The notes under the pieces: generated by a model
The model's database searches: none
Told to the model about the DNA's origin: nothing
Seen by the model: the letters and a program-made list of their open reading frames with translations, nothing else
Source: Achromobacter pulmonis
Lineage (GTDB): Bacteria > Pseudomonadota > Gammaproteobacteria > Burkholderiales > Burkholderiaceae_B
Reading direction: 5' to 3'
Assembly: GCF_002885955.2 (NCBI RefSeq)
Contig: NZ_POQS01000003.1
Location: forward strand, 430,868-494,867
Length of the DNA stretch: 64,000 nucleotides
In this document: positions 44,754 to 54,300 of the stretch, in pieces
Numbering within the stretch: the stretch's first letter is position 1
How the letters are laid out: every line of letters starts with the position of its first letter
Translations under genes and position numbers: made by a program

Positions 44754-46055
44754 TCAGGCTTCGACGGCCACGCGGTCCGGCGGGAAGCGCAGCGCGAACA
44801 CGCTGCCCTTGCCCTGTTCGCTGCTGATCAGCAGTTCGGCGTCGTGGCGCATGGCGATGTGCTTGGTGATCGCCAGGCCCAGGCCGGTGCCGCCGACGGC
44901 GCGCGAACGGCCGCGGTCCACGCGGTAGAAGCGCTCGGTCAGGCGCGGCAGATGGCGCGCCGGAATGCCGATGCCGGTGTCCTGCACGCTGTAGCGCGCG
45001 CCGCCGTCTTCCTCGCGTTCCCAGCGCACGGTGATGGCGCCGCCGTCCGGCGTGTAGCGCACGGCGTTGGTCAGCAGGTTGGACAGGGCCGAGGCCAGCT
45101 CGGTTTCCGCGCCCAGCACGTCCAGCGTTTCGTCCACGTGCCATTGCAGCACGTGGCGTCCGCCGGACAGGGCCTCGATCTGCTGGCGCGCCTTCTGCAG
45201 CAGGGTGCCGATGTTGACCGCGCGCGGCTCGGTGCCGGGCGAGGATTCCAGCGTGGACAGGGTCAGCAGGTCTTCGACGATGGCCTGCATGCGCTGGGCC
45301 TGCTCGTGCATCATGTCGACGTACTGTTCGCGCTGTTCGGCCGGCAGGGCCTCGGCGGGCAGGTCGCGCAGCGTTTCCAGAAAGCCCGCCAGCACCGTCA
45401 GCGGCGTGCGCAGTTCGTGCGAGACGTTGGCCACGAAATCGCGGCGCGTGGTTTCCAGGCGCTCGATCTGGGTGACGTCGCGGGTGATCAGCAGGCGCTG
45501 GTTGCTGGCGTAGGCCGTGAGCTGCATCATCATCAGCCGCTCCTGGCCGTTCTGGCCCAGGCGCACCAGGATGGGATCGGGCCACGAGGCGCGGTGCGCG
45601 TATTCGACGAATTCGGGCGCGCGCAGCAGGTTCAGCAGATTGTGGCCGCGGTCGGCCGGCAGGCGCAGGCCCAGGTGCTGGCGCGCCATGCGGTTGCACC
45701 AGTCGATCTGGAAATCTTCATTGAGCGTGACCGCGCCGTCGGGCAGCGCCTGGGCCGCGGCCAGCATGCCGTGCATGGTGTTGCGGGTTTCGGCCAGCTC
45801 GCGGGCGCGGGCCCGGGTGTAGCGGTACAGCGGCGCGAGGATGTCGTCCCACGGGCCGACCGAGGCGGGCGGGGCGGAGTCGGGGTTGTTGGCCCAGCGC
45901 GAAACCAGGTGCAGGCGCCAGCTGCGCCAGACCAGCATGGCGCACAGCGCCGCGCTGAACAGAATCCAGCCCGCCGGGTTGCCGATAAGCCATTGGGCGA
46001 TAAACGCCGCGATCGCCCACAGGGCGATCAGGAAAAGGGTGCGCAGCCAGATCAT
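44754..46055 (-). CDS. phoR: Phosphate regulon sensor kinase PhoR
   Basis: A 433-residue kinase with two N-terminal membrane helices (residues 3-22 and 27-45) and almost no periplasmic loop, as in PhoR. A PAS domain (about 95-190) precedes the H-box with His213 (VSHELRTPL); the ATP lid has GIPARHLPRLTERFYRVDRG and GTGLGLAI. It lies 12 bp after phoB. It is expected to sense phosphate through the Pst/PhoU system, which is not encoded here. Confidence 0.93.
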   Translation of the reverse strand: MIWLRTLFLIALWAIAAFIAQWLIGNPAGWILFSAALCAMLVWRSWRLHLVSRWANNPDSAPPASVGPWDDILAPLYRYTRARARELAETRNTMHGMLAAAQALPDGAVTLNEDFQIDWCNRMARQHLGLRLPADRGHNLLNLLRAPEFVEYAHRASWPDPILVRLGQNGQERLMMMQLTAYASNQRLLITRDVTQIERLETTRRDFVANVSHELRTPLTVLAGFLETLRDLPAEALPAEQREQYVDMMHEQAQRMQAIVEDLLTLSTLESSPGTEPRAVNIGTLLQKARQQIEALSGGRHVLQWHVDETLDVLGAETELASALSNLLTNAVRYTPDGGAITVRWEREEDGGARYSVQDTGIGIPARHLPRLTERFYRVDRGRSRAVGGTGLGLAITKHIAMRHDAELLISSEQGKGSVFALRFPPDRVAVEA

Positions 46056-46067
46056 CGTGCGGGAGTT

Positions 46068-46766
<699 letters not shown>

Positions 46767-46811
46767 GGCGGATTGGGCACACTTCTGAGCGCCGGCGCGG
46801 CGCGAACATTG

Positions 46812-46847
46812 CGATAGTATGGCCGCAATATTTCAGGTATGTGACGA
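46812..46847 (-). promoter_or_regulatory. Candidate Pho box and promoter of phoB-phoR
   Basis: On the minus strand TCGTCAC-ATAC-CTGAAAT (46830-46847) resembles two 7-bp Pho half-sites with 4-bp spacing, each matching CTGTCAT/C at about 5 of 7 positions. A -10-like TACTAT begins 10 bp downstream, the spacing of classical Pho promoters. The half-sites are degenerate, so confidence is modest. Confidence 0.45.
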
Positions 46848-46958
46848 GCGCCGGCTGTCGGACCATTCCGAAGCCATTCCGCCTGCCGATCCGGCCGGCC
46901 CGGAAGGCGGAATCGGGGGCCAATAGGCTACCATTGGACGATATATCGGGAATTCACC

Positions 46959-47735
46959 ATGCAAAACCCCTCCGAATCGCAACATTCCGCGGATTCCGCC
47001 TCGCCCTCCACCCATTTCGGCTTCCAATCGGTGCCGGAAAGCGAAAAAGCCCGCAAGGTGGCCGAAGTCTTCCATTCGGTCGCCCAGCGCTACGACGTCA
47101 TGAACGATTTCATGTCGGCGGGCCTGCACCGGGTCTGGAAGGCCTTCACCATCGGCCGCGCCGCCATCCGGCCCGGCATGAAGGTGCTGGACATCGCCGG
47201 CGGCACCGGCGACCTGGCCAAGGCCTTCGCCAAGCGCGCCGGCCCCACGGGCGAGGTCTGGCTCACCGACATCAACGATTCCATGCTGCGGGTGGGCCGC
47301 GACCGCCTGACCGACGCCGGCCTGCTGGTGCCCGCGGCCGTGTGCGACGCCGAGCGCCTGCCGTTTCCCTCGGGCTATTTCGACCGCGTCAGCGTGGCCT
47401 TCGGCCTGCGCAACATGACCCACAAGGACCGCGCCCTGGCCGAAATGACCCGGGTGCTCAAGCCGGGCGGCAAGCTGCTGGTGCTGGAATTCTCCCGCAT
47501 CGCCAAGCCGCTGGCGCCGGCCTACGACTGGTATTCCTTCAATGTGCTGCCCTGGCTGGGCAAGACCATCGCCAAGGACGAGGCCAGCTACCGCTACCTG
47601 GCCGAATCGATCCGCATGCATCCCGACCAGGAAACCCTGGCCGACATGCTGCGCACGGCCGGCCTGGAACGGGTGCAGTACTTCAACCTGACGGCCGGCA
47701 TCGCCGCCTTGCACGAAGGCGTGCGGCTGGGCTGA
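46959..47735 (+). CDS. ubiE: Ubiquinone/menaquinone C-methyltransferase UbiE
   Basis: A 258-residue SAM-dependent methyltransferase of ubiquinone synthesis. The signatures [17 protein letters not shown] and [20 protein letters not shown]-type segment are the two UbiE/COQ5 motifs; SAM binding is at [12 protein letters not shown]. An N-terminal extension of about 30 residues precedes the domain. It is the first gene of the plus-strand ubi block and is divergent from phoB with 192 bp between. Confidence 0.96.
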   Translation: MQNPSESQHSADSASPSTHFGFQSVPESEKARKVAEVFHSVAQRYDVMNDFMSAGLHRVWKAFTIGRAAIRPGMKVLDIAGGTGDLAKAFAKRAGPTGEVWLTDINDSMLRVGRDRLTDAGLLVPAAVCDAERLPFPSGYFDRVSVAFGLRNMTHKDRALAEMTRVLKPGGKLLVLEFSRIAKPLAPAYDWYSFNVLPWLGKTIAKDEASYRYLAESIRMHPDQETLADMLRTAGLERVQYFNLTAGIAALHEGVRLG

Positions 47736-47913
47736 TCTCCCCCTGCCGCCCAGCGATTTCCGCCCGGTTTGCGGAACTTGTAGGGCGGCGTCTTGTCCGT
47801 TATTCTTACGGTATTCAGATTGTTGTAAGAAAAGTCGTGACCCAAGCTCCGCAACCTGCGGAGATTCCTGCTGCTCGGGGCGGCGGGGGGCGCGAGTACG
47901 AGGAGCAATGTCC

Positions 47914-48918
47914 ATGTCCAAATTCTGTCTTTCGCGGTTTGTCGCGGCGGCGCTCATCGCCGTTTCAGGCGCGGCGCTGGTGACGGCGTCGTTCGACGCC
48001 GAAGCCCGCCGTGCCGGCGGCGGCGGGAGCTTCGGCCGTCAGTCCACCAACGTGACCCAGCAGCGCCAGGCCACCACGCCGCCGACGGCCACCAACAATA
48101 CGGCCGGCGCCACCTCCGCGCCCAGCGCGGCCACCGCCGGCGCGGCCACGGCCGGCGCCGCGGGCGCGGCCGCCAAGAGCGGCGCGTCGCGCTGGCTCGG
48201 CCCCATCGCCGGCATCGCCGCCGGCCTGGGCATCGCCGCGCTGCTCTCCAGCATGGGCCTGTCCGGCGCCTTCGCCGAGTTTCTGTCGTCGGCGCTGCTG
48301 ATCGCCCTGGTGGTCTTCGCCATCATGTTCATCGTCCGCCGCCTGCGCGGCGCCGCGCCCCGCGCCGCCACGCAGGGCGCGTTTGGCGGCTCCCATAACA
48401 ACAATGCGGCCAACGGCCAGCAGCAACCGATGTGGCGCGAATCGCTGCAGCCGGCCCCCGCTCCGGCGGCGGCTCCTGCCGCGGCCGCCGCGCCGGCCGT
48501 CCTGCCCAAGGCGGGCGACGACAACAACTGGTTCGTGCCGGGCGACTTCGACACGCCCAACTTCCTCAAGCAGGCCAAGGAGCAGTTCGTGCGCATCCAG
48601 GCCGTCTGGGACAGCGGCAGCACCGACCGCCTGCGCGAGTTCCTGACCGACGACCTGATCACCGAGCTCAAGCCGCAGCTGGCCGAGCGCGGCGCGGCGC
48701 CCAACAAGACCGAAGTCGTGCTGCTCAACGCCGAGCTGCTGGGCATCGAGACCGTGTCCGACGGCCACCTGGCCAGCGTGCGCTTCTCCGGCATGCTGCG
48801 CGAGACCCCGGGCGCCGAGGCCTTCCGCTTCGAGGAAGTCTGGAACCTCTTCAAGCCGCAGACTGGCGGCTGGCTGCTGGCCGGCATTCAGCAGATCCCG
48901 GTGGACTACGCCAGCTGA
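47914..48918 (+). CDS. Tim44-domain membrane protein
   Basis: A 334-residue protein. An N-terminal signal-like segment is followed by an Ala/Thr/Gly-rich linker (about 33-90), two hydrophobic segments (about 92-112 and 116-140), a second low-complexity linker, and a C-terminal Tim44-like domain (about 205-334: FDTPNFLKQAKEQFVRIQ). The second ATG (47914) sits 8 bp after AGGAG; the first (47908) is only 2 bp away. Bacterial Tim44-like proteins are poorly understood. It lies between ubiE and ubiJ, 178 bp after ubiE. Confidence 0.9.
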   Translation: MSKFCLSRFVAAALIAVSGAALVTASFDAEARRAGGGGSFGRQSTNVTQQRQATTPPTATNNTAGATSAPSAATAGAATAGAAGAAAKSGASRWLGPIAGIAAGLGIAALLSSMGLSGAFAEFLSSALLIALVVFAIMFIVRRLRGAAPRAATQGAFGGSHNNNAANGQQQPMWRESLQPAPAPAAAPAAAAAPAVLPKAGDDNNWFVPGDFDTPNFLKQAKEQFVRIQAVWDSGSTDRLREFLTDDLITELKPQLAERGAAPNKTEVVLLNAELLGIETVSDGHLASVRFSGMLRETPGAEAFRFEEVWNLFKPQTGGWLLAGIQQIPVDYAS

Positions 48919-48942
48919 GGCGGCGCGCCCGCCCTCCGTTGG

Positions 48943-48960
48943 GGATGCCGCAAGGCATCC
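48943..48960 (+). repeat. Small hairpin after the Tim44-like gene
   Basis: A 7-bp stem GGATGCC/GGCATCC with loop GCAA (a stable GNRA tetraloop). It precedes the stronger terminator hairpin by 5 bp and may help processing or 3'-end stability. Confidence 0.5.
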
Positions 48961-48965
48961 GCTTG

Positions 48966-48993
48966 AACCGGCCCCTTCAGGGGCCGGTTTTCC
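48966..48993 (+). terminator. Rho-independent terminator before ubiJ
   Basis: A perfect 10-bp stem AACCGGCCCC/GGGGCCGGTT with loop TTCA, followed by TTCC. It lies 48 bp after the Tim44-like stop, so ubiJ-ubiB probably have their own promoter in 48994-49089, where TACACT (49030-49035) is a weak -10 candidate. Confidence 0.75.
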
Positions 48994-49089
48994 ATGTGCC
49001 TGCGCAAAACACGCTCCCATCTAACCCGTTACACTCCCGATTTACCCATCAAATCCAGCAACCCGCCCGTCGGGCCGTTGCACACCGTC

Positions 49090-49728
49090 ATGCTGCCTTT
49101 TTCGTTTCTGCCCACTCCTACGCGGTTGGCCGTCAGCGCGCTCAATACCTTGTTGCGGCGTGAGGACTGGGCGCGCGACCGCCTGGCGCGGCATGCCGGC
49201 AAGACGGTGCGCTTCGCGCTGGGCGGCTTCAGCCTGGGCCTGACGATCGCCAGCGACGGGCTGGCCTCGCAGGCCGATCCGGCGGTGGTGCCCGACGTGA
49301 CGCTGACGGTGGCGCCCGAGAAACTGCCGCTGCCGCGCCTGGGCGCCGGGCGCGACGCGCCGGATTTCGCCGAGGCCACCCATATCTCGGGCGACGCCGC
49401 CCTGGCCCAGGTGGTGGCCGACCTGTCCAAGCAGCTGCGCTGGGACCCCGAGGACGCGCTGGCCCGGGTGGTGGGCGACATCGCGGCGCTGCGCATCGTG
49501 GGCGGCGCCCGCGCCGTGGCCGAGGGCGCGCGCACGGCCGGCCAGCGCCTGGCCGGCAACGTGTCCGAATACCTGTCCGAGGAAAGCGGCGTGCTGGCGG
49601 GCCGGCCGGCGCTGGAGCAATGGCGCCTGGACCTGGCCGAACTCAACGACCGCGCCGAGTCGCTGGCCCGCTCGGCGGCGGCGCTGCAAACCCGCCTGGC
49701 CGCGGCCGGCGCAAAGCGGGGCGCCTGA
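49090..49728 (+). CDS. ubiJ: Ubiquinone biosynthesis accessory factor UbiJ (SCP2 domain)
   Basis: A 212-residue protein. The N-terminal SCP2-like lipid-binding domain (about 10-115) covers ALNTLLRREDWARDRLARHAGKTVRF and ISGDAALAQVVADL. The C-terminal half is helical. UbiJ binds ubiquinone intermediates and assembles the Ubi complex in the cytosol. Position between ubiE and ubiB is the classical arrangement. ATG 49090 matches the family start MLPFSFLPTP. Confidence 0.92.
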   Translation: MLPFSFLPTPTRLAVSALNTLLRREDWARDRLARHAGKTVRFALGGFSLGLTIASDGLASQADPAVVPDVTLTVAPEKLPLPRLGAGRDAPDFAEATHISGDAALAQVVADLSKQLRWDPEDALARVVGDIAALRIVGGARAVAEGARTAGQRLAGNVSEYLSEESGVLAGRPALEQWRLDLAELNDRAESLARSAAALQTRLAAAGAKRGA

Positions 49729-49731
49729 TCC

Positions 49732-51285
49732 ATGTTTCCGCTGCTGCGCCTCATCCGCATCATCCTGGTTTCGCTGCGCTACGGCCTGGACGAACTGGTC
49801 CTGTCCAGTTTGAACCATCCGCTGGCCACCTGCCTGCTGCGCGTCGTCCGCCTGGGCACCCGCCCGCGCAAGCCGCGCGGCCTGCGGCTGCGGCTGGCGC
49901 TGGAGTCGCTGGGCCCCATTTTCGTGAAGTTCGGGCAGGTGCTGTCCACCCGCCGCGACCTGATCCCCGCGGACATCGCCAACGAACTGGCCCTGCTGCA
50001 GGACCGCGTGCCGCCGTTCCCGTCGGCGCAGGCGGCCGCCTGCATCGAGGCGGCCCTGGGCGCGCCGCCCGACAAGCTGTTCGCGCAGTTCGACGTGGAC
50101 CCGGTGGCCTCGGCCTCGATCGCCCAGGTGCACTTCGCCGTGCTGCACGACGGCCGCGAGGTCGCCGTGAAGGTGCTGCGCCCGGGCATGCTGGACATCA
50201 TCGAGAAAGACCTGTCGCTGCTGAAGGTGGTGGCCCGCATCATCGAGCGCCTGGGCGCCGACGGCCGCCGCCTGAAGCCGCGCGAAGTCGTGGCCGAATT
50301 CGACAAGTACCTGCACGACGAACTGGACCTGGTGCGCGAGGCGTCCAACTGCAGCCAGCTGCGGCGCAATTTCGGCCCGGAGTCCGGGCGCGGCGACATG
50401 CTGATCGTGCCCGAGGTGATCTGGGAATACACCGCGTCCACGGTGTTCACCATGCAGCGCATGTACGGCATGCCGGTGGGGCAGGTCGACCGCATGCGCG
50501 AGGCCGGCATCGACATCCCGACCCTGGCGCGCACCGGCGTCGAGATCTTCTTCACGCAGGTGTTCACCGACGGCTTCTTCCACGCCGACATGCACCCGGG
50601 CAACATCTACGTGTCCGACCGTCCCGAGACGCTGGGCAGCTACATCGCGCTGGACTTCGGCATCGTCGGTTCGCTGTCGGAGTTCGACAAGAACTACCTG
50701 GCGCAGAACTTCCTGGCCTTCTTCCACCGCGATTACCGCCGCGTGGCGCAGCTGCACATCGAGTCGGGCTGGGTGCCGCCCGATACGCGCGAGGAAGAAC
50801 TCGAAGGCGCCGTGCGCGCCGTTTGCGAGCCGTATTTCGACCGTCCTCTGTCCGAGATTTCACTGGGACAGGTGCTGTTGAGGCTCTTTCAAACCTCGCG
50901 TCGGTTTAACGTAGAGATCCAGCCGCAGCTGGTCCTGTTGCAAAAGACCCTGCTGAACGTCGAAGGCCTGGGGCGGCAGCTGGACCCCAACCTGGATCTC
51001 TGGAAAACCGCCAAACCCTACCTCGAACGCTGGATGCGTCAGCGCGTCGGGATCAAGGGCTTGAGGCAAAGCCTGGAAAAAGAGGCGGCGCAGTGGTCGC
51101 AAATGCTGCCCGCCTTGCCCAGGCTGCTCCATGACCAGTTGAGCCGTCCCAATGTTTCGCCGGCGTTGCTGGCCGAAATGGCTCAGTTGCGGCGGGCGCA
51201 GGAGCAGAACAACCGGCTGGTTGCAGCGCTGGTTGGCGTCGTCGCACTGGCAGTCGGAGTCGCGATATGGGCATTGACCCGGTAG
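49732..51285 (+). CDS. ubiB: Ubiquinone biosynthesis protein kinase-like UbiB
   Basis: A 517-residue ADCK/UbiB atypical kinase. The KxGQ motif is at 66-69 ([12 protein letters not shown]); the ATP-binding region is [23 protein letters not shown] (K in VKVL), and the DFG-like segment is [11 protein letters not shown]-terminal membrane segment (about 495-515: [16 protein letters not shown]) anchors it. It starts 3 bp after ubiJ. It supports aerobic ubiquinone synthesis by an ATPase-like action. Confidence 0.96.
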   Translation: MFPLLRLIRIILVSLRYGLDELVLSSLNHPLATCLLRVVRLGTRPRKPRGLRLRLALESLGPIFVKFGQVLSTRRDLIPADIANELALLQDRVPPFPSAQAAACIEAALGAPPDKLFAQFDVDPVASASIAQVHFAVLHDGREVAVKVLRPGMLDIIEKDLSLLKVVARIIERLGADGRRLKPREVVAEFDKYLHDELDLVREASNCSQLRRNFGPESGRGDMLIVPEVIWEYTASTVFTMQRMYGMPVGQVDRMREAGIDIPTLARTGVEIFFTQVFTDGFFHADMHPGNIYVSDRPETLGSYIALDFGIVGSLSEFDKNYLAQNFLAFFHRDYRRVAQLHIESGWVPPDTREEELEGAVRAVCEPYFDRPLSEISLGQVLLRLFQTSRRFNVEIQPQLVLLQKTLLNVEGLGRQLDPNLDLWKTAKPYLERWMRQRVGIKGLRQSLEKEAAQWSQMLPALPRLLHDQLSRPNVSPALLAEMAQLRRAQEQNNRLVAALVGVVALAVGVAIWALTR

Positions 51286-51309
51286 GCGCAGCAATGTTTT
51301 AGACGCCTA

Positions 51310-51342
51310 CTGTCATGTTTCATTCATGAAGCGGTCATCATA
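51310..51342 (+). promoter_or_regulatory. Three-repeat Pho box upstream of the ferritin-like gene
   Basis: CTGTCAT-GTTT-CATTCAT-GAAG-CGGTCAT-CATA: three 7-bp direct repeats at an exact 11-bp period, matching CTGTCAT at 7, 5 and 6 positions. This is the tandem architecture bound by PhoB. It lies 120 bp before the next start. The -10 element is not clear; CATAGC (51338-51343) is the nearest candidate. Confidence 0.65.
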
Positions 51343-51461
51343 GCTTCGCGGGAAACGGCGAAAAATAGCACTGCGGCGCAAGACCGCAGTGCGTGCCGCG
51401 CGGTGCGTGCCATTCATCAATTTTCATAGCCCCATCAGCGGGATCAATACAAGGGCAGAAC

Positions 51462-52337
51462 ATGCTTTATCCTGAACTCTTCAAGACCATGGAAGCCGTG
51501 CGCTGGAACATGGCGCATGACATCCCCTGGGGCGACTTCGATCGCAGCAAGCTGTCGGACGAGCAGGCGCACACCATCAAGATGAACGCCATCACGGAAT
51601 GGGCCGCGCTGCCGGCCACCGAGATGTTCCTGCGCGACAACCGCGGCGACAGCGACTTCTGCGCCTTCATGTCGGTCTGGTTCTTCGAAGAGCAGAAGCA
51701 CTCCCTGGTGCTGATCGAATACCTGCGCCGCTTCCGTCCCGACCTGGTGCCCACCGAGGAAGAACTGCACAACGTGCGCTTCGAATTCGACCGGGCCCCC
51801 GAACTCGAAACCCTGATGCTGCATTTCTGCGGCGAGGTCCGCCTGAACCACTGGTATCGCCGCGCCGCCGAATGGCACACCGAGCCGGTCATCAAGGCCA
51901 TCTACAAGACCGTGGCCCAGGACGAGGCCCGCCACGCGGGCGCCTACCTGCAATACATGCGCCGCGCGCTGCACGACCGCGGCCAGAGCACCAGCGAACA
52001 GGCGCGCCTGGCGTTCTCCAAGATCGGCGTGTTGATGGCCTCGGCCGGCCGCACGCAGCAGGCGCTGCACCCGACCAACCTGCACGTGAACAAGGACCTG
52101 TTCCCCAACGACACGGTGCAGTCGCGCCTGCCGGAGCCGGGCTGGCTCGAACACTGGCTGGACTCGCAGATCCGCTTCGACGGCGTGTGGGAACAGAAGG
52201 TCGCCACCCGCATCCTGCATATCCTCTCCAAGCTGATGGACCGCAGCTTCGAGACGGTCAAGGACCTGAACCGCTACCGCAAGGAAATGGCGGCCCTGGT
52301 CGTGCCCAAGGAAAAGCAGATCATCCAGCCCGTCTGA
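51462..52337 (+). CDS. Ferritin-like di-iron domain protein
   Basis: A 291-residue helical protein without signal peptide. Di-iron ligand patterns typical of ferritin-like oxygenases are seen: Glu in TEWAALPATEMF, EEQKH in WFFEEQKHSLVLIEY, and the second pair ETLMLHFCGEVRLNHWY and DEARHAGAYLQYM. The two E-x2-H type motifs point to an acyl-carrier desaturase or a ferritin-like oxygenase rather than iron storage. ATG 51462 follows a GGGCAG site. A strong Pho box upstream suggests phosphate-starvation control. The substrate is unknown. Confidence 0.87.
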   Translation: MLYPELFKTMEAVRWNMAHDIPWGDFDRSKLSDEQAHTIKMNAITEWAALPATEMFLRDNRGDSDFCAFMSVWFFEEQKHSLVLIEYLRRFRPDLVPTEEELHNVRFEFDRAPELETLMLHFCGEVRLNHWYRRAAEWHTEPVIKAIYKTVAQDEARHAGAYLQYMRRALHDRGQSTSEQARLAFSKIGVLMASAGRTQQALHPTNLHVNKDLFPNDTVQSRLPEPGWLEHWLDSQIRFDGVWEQKVATRILHILSKLMDRSFETVKDLNRYRKEMAALVVPKEKQIIQPV

Positions 52338-52365
52338 GGCCGGGGGGCGGCTGTACAATCGCCGC

Positions 52366-52863
52366 ATGCCAGCCGCCCGTTTCGAATCCAAGGTCCTGTC
52401 CCGCGACGCCTGCGTCGCCGCCATCGCCGCCGGCCGCTATCCGCGGCCGCTGGTGTTCACCAACGGCGTGTTCGACATTCTGCACCGGGGCCATGCAACC
52501 TACCTCGACCAGGCCGCCCAGCTGGGCGCGACGCTGGTGGTGGCGGTCAACACCGACGAGTCGGTGCGCCGCCTGGGCAAGGGCGCCGAGCGCCCGCTCA
52601 ACCGCATGGAAGACCGCGCCGCGCTGCTGGCCGCGCTGGGCTGCGTGACGCTGGTCACCTCCTTCCACGAAGACACGCCCGAAGCCCTGATCGCGCAGCT
52701 CAAGCCCGACCTGATCGTCAAGGGCGGCGACTACGACATGGAAACGCTGCCCGAGACCGCCCTGGTCAAGACCTGGGGCGGCCGCGCCGTGGCGATCCCG
52801 TTCGAATTCGAGCGCTCGACGACCGCGCTGGTGCGCAAGATCGCGGCCGAGGTTCAGCGGTAA
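52366..52863 (+). CDS. rfaE2: D-glycero-beta-D-manno-heptose 1-phosphate adenylyltransferase
   Basis: A 165-residue stand-alone nucleotidyltransferase equal to the C-terminal domain of HldE. The nucleotide-binding HxGH motif is His40-Arg-Gly-His43 (FDILHRGHATYLDQAA), and the later segment ALVKTWGGRAVAIPFE carries the region equivalent to ISTTxK (ERSTTALVRKI). It makes ADP-heptose for the LPS inner core; the kinase domain must be encoded elsewhere. A TACAAT element (52352-52357) lies just upstream. Confidence 0.94.
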   Translation: MPAARFESKVLSRDACVAAIAAGRYPRPLVFTNGVFDILHRGHATYLDQAAQLGATLVVAVNTDESVRRLGKGAERPLNRMEDRAALLAALGCVTLVTSFHEDTPEALIAQLKPDLIVKGGDYDMETLPETALVKTWGGRAVAIPFEFERSTTALVRKIAAEVQR

Positions 52864-52888
52864 GCGGCGGGCCCCGGCCCCATTCCTT

Positions 52889-54220
52889 TCATTGAGCGTC
52901 GCGCAGCAACCGGTTGATCGCTTCCAGGTCGGCCTCGCCCAGGATGCCGCTGACGGCTTTCAGGCGCAGGCTGGACAGCACCGTGCTGTAGCGGGCCAGC
53001 GCCAGGTCGCGCTGGGTGGCGTAGAGCTGCTGCTGGGCGTTGAGCACGTCCAGGTTGATGCGCACGCCGACCTCGTAGCCGGTGCGGTTGGCCTCGACGG
53101 CGGCGCGGCTGGATTTCTCGCCGGCCTCCAGGGCCTCGATGCGCGCCAGGCCGCTGGTGACGCCGGTGTAGTACTGGCGCGCGGCCTGCACGGCCTGGCG
53201 GCGCGCCGCCTCGTAGTCGTGGCGCGCCTTCTGTTCCAGCTGCACTTTCTCGGTCACCTGCGAGGAAACCCCGCCGCCCGAGTAAAGCGGAATCGACAGC
53301 ACCACGCCGACGGTGTTGTCGATGGGCTTGCCGGGCGCGGCGTTGCGCATGACGGCGTCGCTGGCGCTGCCGCTGGTGGCGCGCAGATTCAGGGTGGGAT
53401 AGTGGCCGCTCTTGGCGATCTGGATCTCGCGTCCGGCGATGCGGGTCAGCAGCTGGGCGCGCAGGACTTCCAGGCTGGAGGCCTCGGCCTGGTTGCTCCA
53501 CTCGTTCATGCGGGCCGGCTGCGGGGCCGGCAGCTGCACGCCGTAGGGCAGTTCGGCCAGCGCGCCCGGGGCGGTGCCGATGATCTTGGCCAGTTCCTCG
53601 CGCCGCACTTCCAGGTCGTTCTGCAGGCGTAGTTCCTGGGCCACGACCAGATCGTAGCGGGCCTGGGCCTCGTAGGTGTCGGTGATGGTGGCGTTGCCCA
53701 GCTCGAAATTGCGCTTGGCCGATTCCAGCTGCCCGGCGACGGCGGCTTTTTCGGCCTCGGTGGCCGTCAGCGTGTCCTGGGCGTAGAGCACGTTGAAGTA
53801 GGCGTCGGCCACGCGCAGCAGCAGGTCCTGGTAGGCCTGCTGCAACTGCACCTCGACGTCGGCGACGATGAGCTTGGATTGTTCGTAGTTCTGCCAGCGG
53901 CCCCAGTCGAACAGGGGCTGGGTCAGGGACAGGTCCCATACGCCGCGCCCGCCGCTATAGGCCACGCCCAGGCCGCGGGTGCTGCGGGTTTCCTGGTAGG
54001 CGCCGCCGGCCTCGGCGGAAATCAGGGGCAGCAGCAGGGAGCGCGCCTGCGGCTCTTTCTCCAGGCCGGCGCGGTAGTTGGCGCGCGCCGCGGCGTAGAT
54101 CGGGTCGTTGCCCAGCGCCGCCTGCCAGACCTGCATCAGGTTCTGGGCGCGCGCCAGCGACGGGCCGACGCTTGCGGCGCAGGTAAATACCAGTAAAGCC
54201 GTAAGCAATCGGACGCGCAT
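52889..54220 (-). CDS. tolC: TolC-family outer-membrane efflux/secretion channel
   Basis: A 443-residue outer-membrane protein with a signal peptide (ending PSLARAQ) and two repeats of the TolC/OEP domain, rich in long coiled coils (QLEQKARHDYEAARRQAVQAARQYYTG). The start LMQVWQAALGNDPIYAAARANYRAGLEKEPQARSLLLP-type region (first part NDPIYAAARANYRAG) is the classical TolC opening. It lies downstream of pcm on the same strand, a common pairing in Burkholderiales. Partner efflux or type I secretion genes are not present. Confidence 0.93.
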   Translation of the reverse strand: MRVRLLTALLVFTCAASVGPSLARAQNLMQVWQAALGNDPIYAAARANYRAGLEKEPQARSLLLPLISAEAGGAYQETRSTRGLGVAYSGGRGVWDLSLTQPLFDWGRWQNYEQSKLIVADVEVQLQQAYQDLLLRVADAYFNVLYAQDTLTATEAEKAAVAGQLESAKRNFELGNATITDTYEAQARYDLVVAQELRLQNDLEVRREELAKIIGTAPGALAELPYGVQLPAPQPARMNEWSNQAEASSLEVLRAQLLTRIAGREIQIAKSGHYPTLNLRATSGSASDAVMRNAAPGKPIDNTVGVVLSIPLYSGGGVSSQVTEKVQLEQKARHDYEAARRQAVQAARQYYTGVTSGLARIEALEAGEKSSRAAVEANRTGYEVGVRINLDVLNAQQQLYATQRDLALARYSTVLSSLRLKAVSGILGEADLEAINRLLRDAQ

Positions 54221-54253
54221 GATCTTTCAGTGATGAGCAGGGCCGCGCGGAAA

Positions 54254-54289
54254 GCCGCCCGTCCCGCCGTCGTGGGGGCGCCGGGCGGC
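54254..54289. repeat. Inverted repeat between pcm and tolC
   Basis: An 8-bp stem GCCGCCCG/CGGGCGGC (54254-54261 with 54282-54289) encloses 20 GC-rich bases that can pair further. It lies in the 80-bp pcm-tolC gap, without a T tract. It may be an attenuator or a stability hairpin. Confidence 0.4.
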
Positions 54290-54300
54290 GGGGTCGGGAT

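Noticed and set aside
46876-46913. Inverted repeat ATTCCGCCT/AGGCGGAAT between phoB and ubiE
   Set aside because: A 9-bp stem with a 20-base GC-rich loop in a divergent promoter region; no T tract and no known operator, so not called as a feature.
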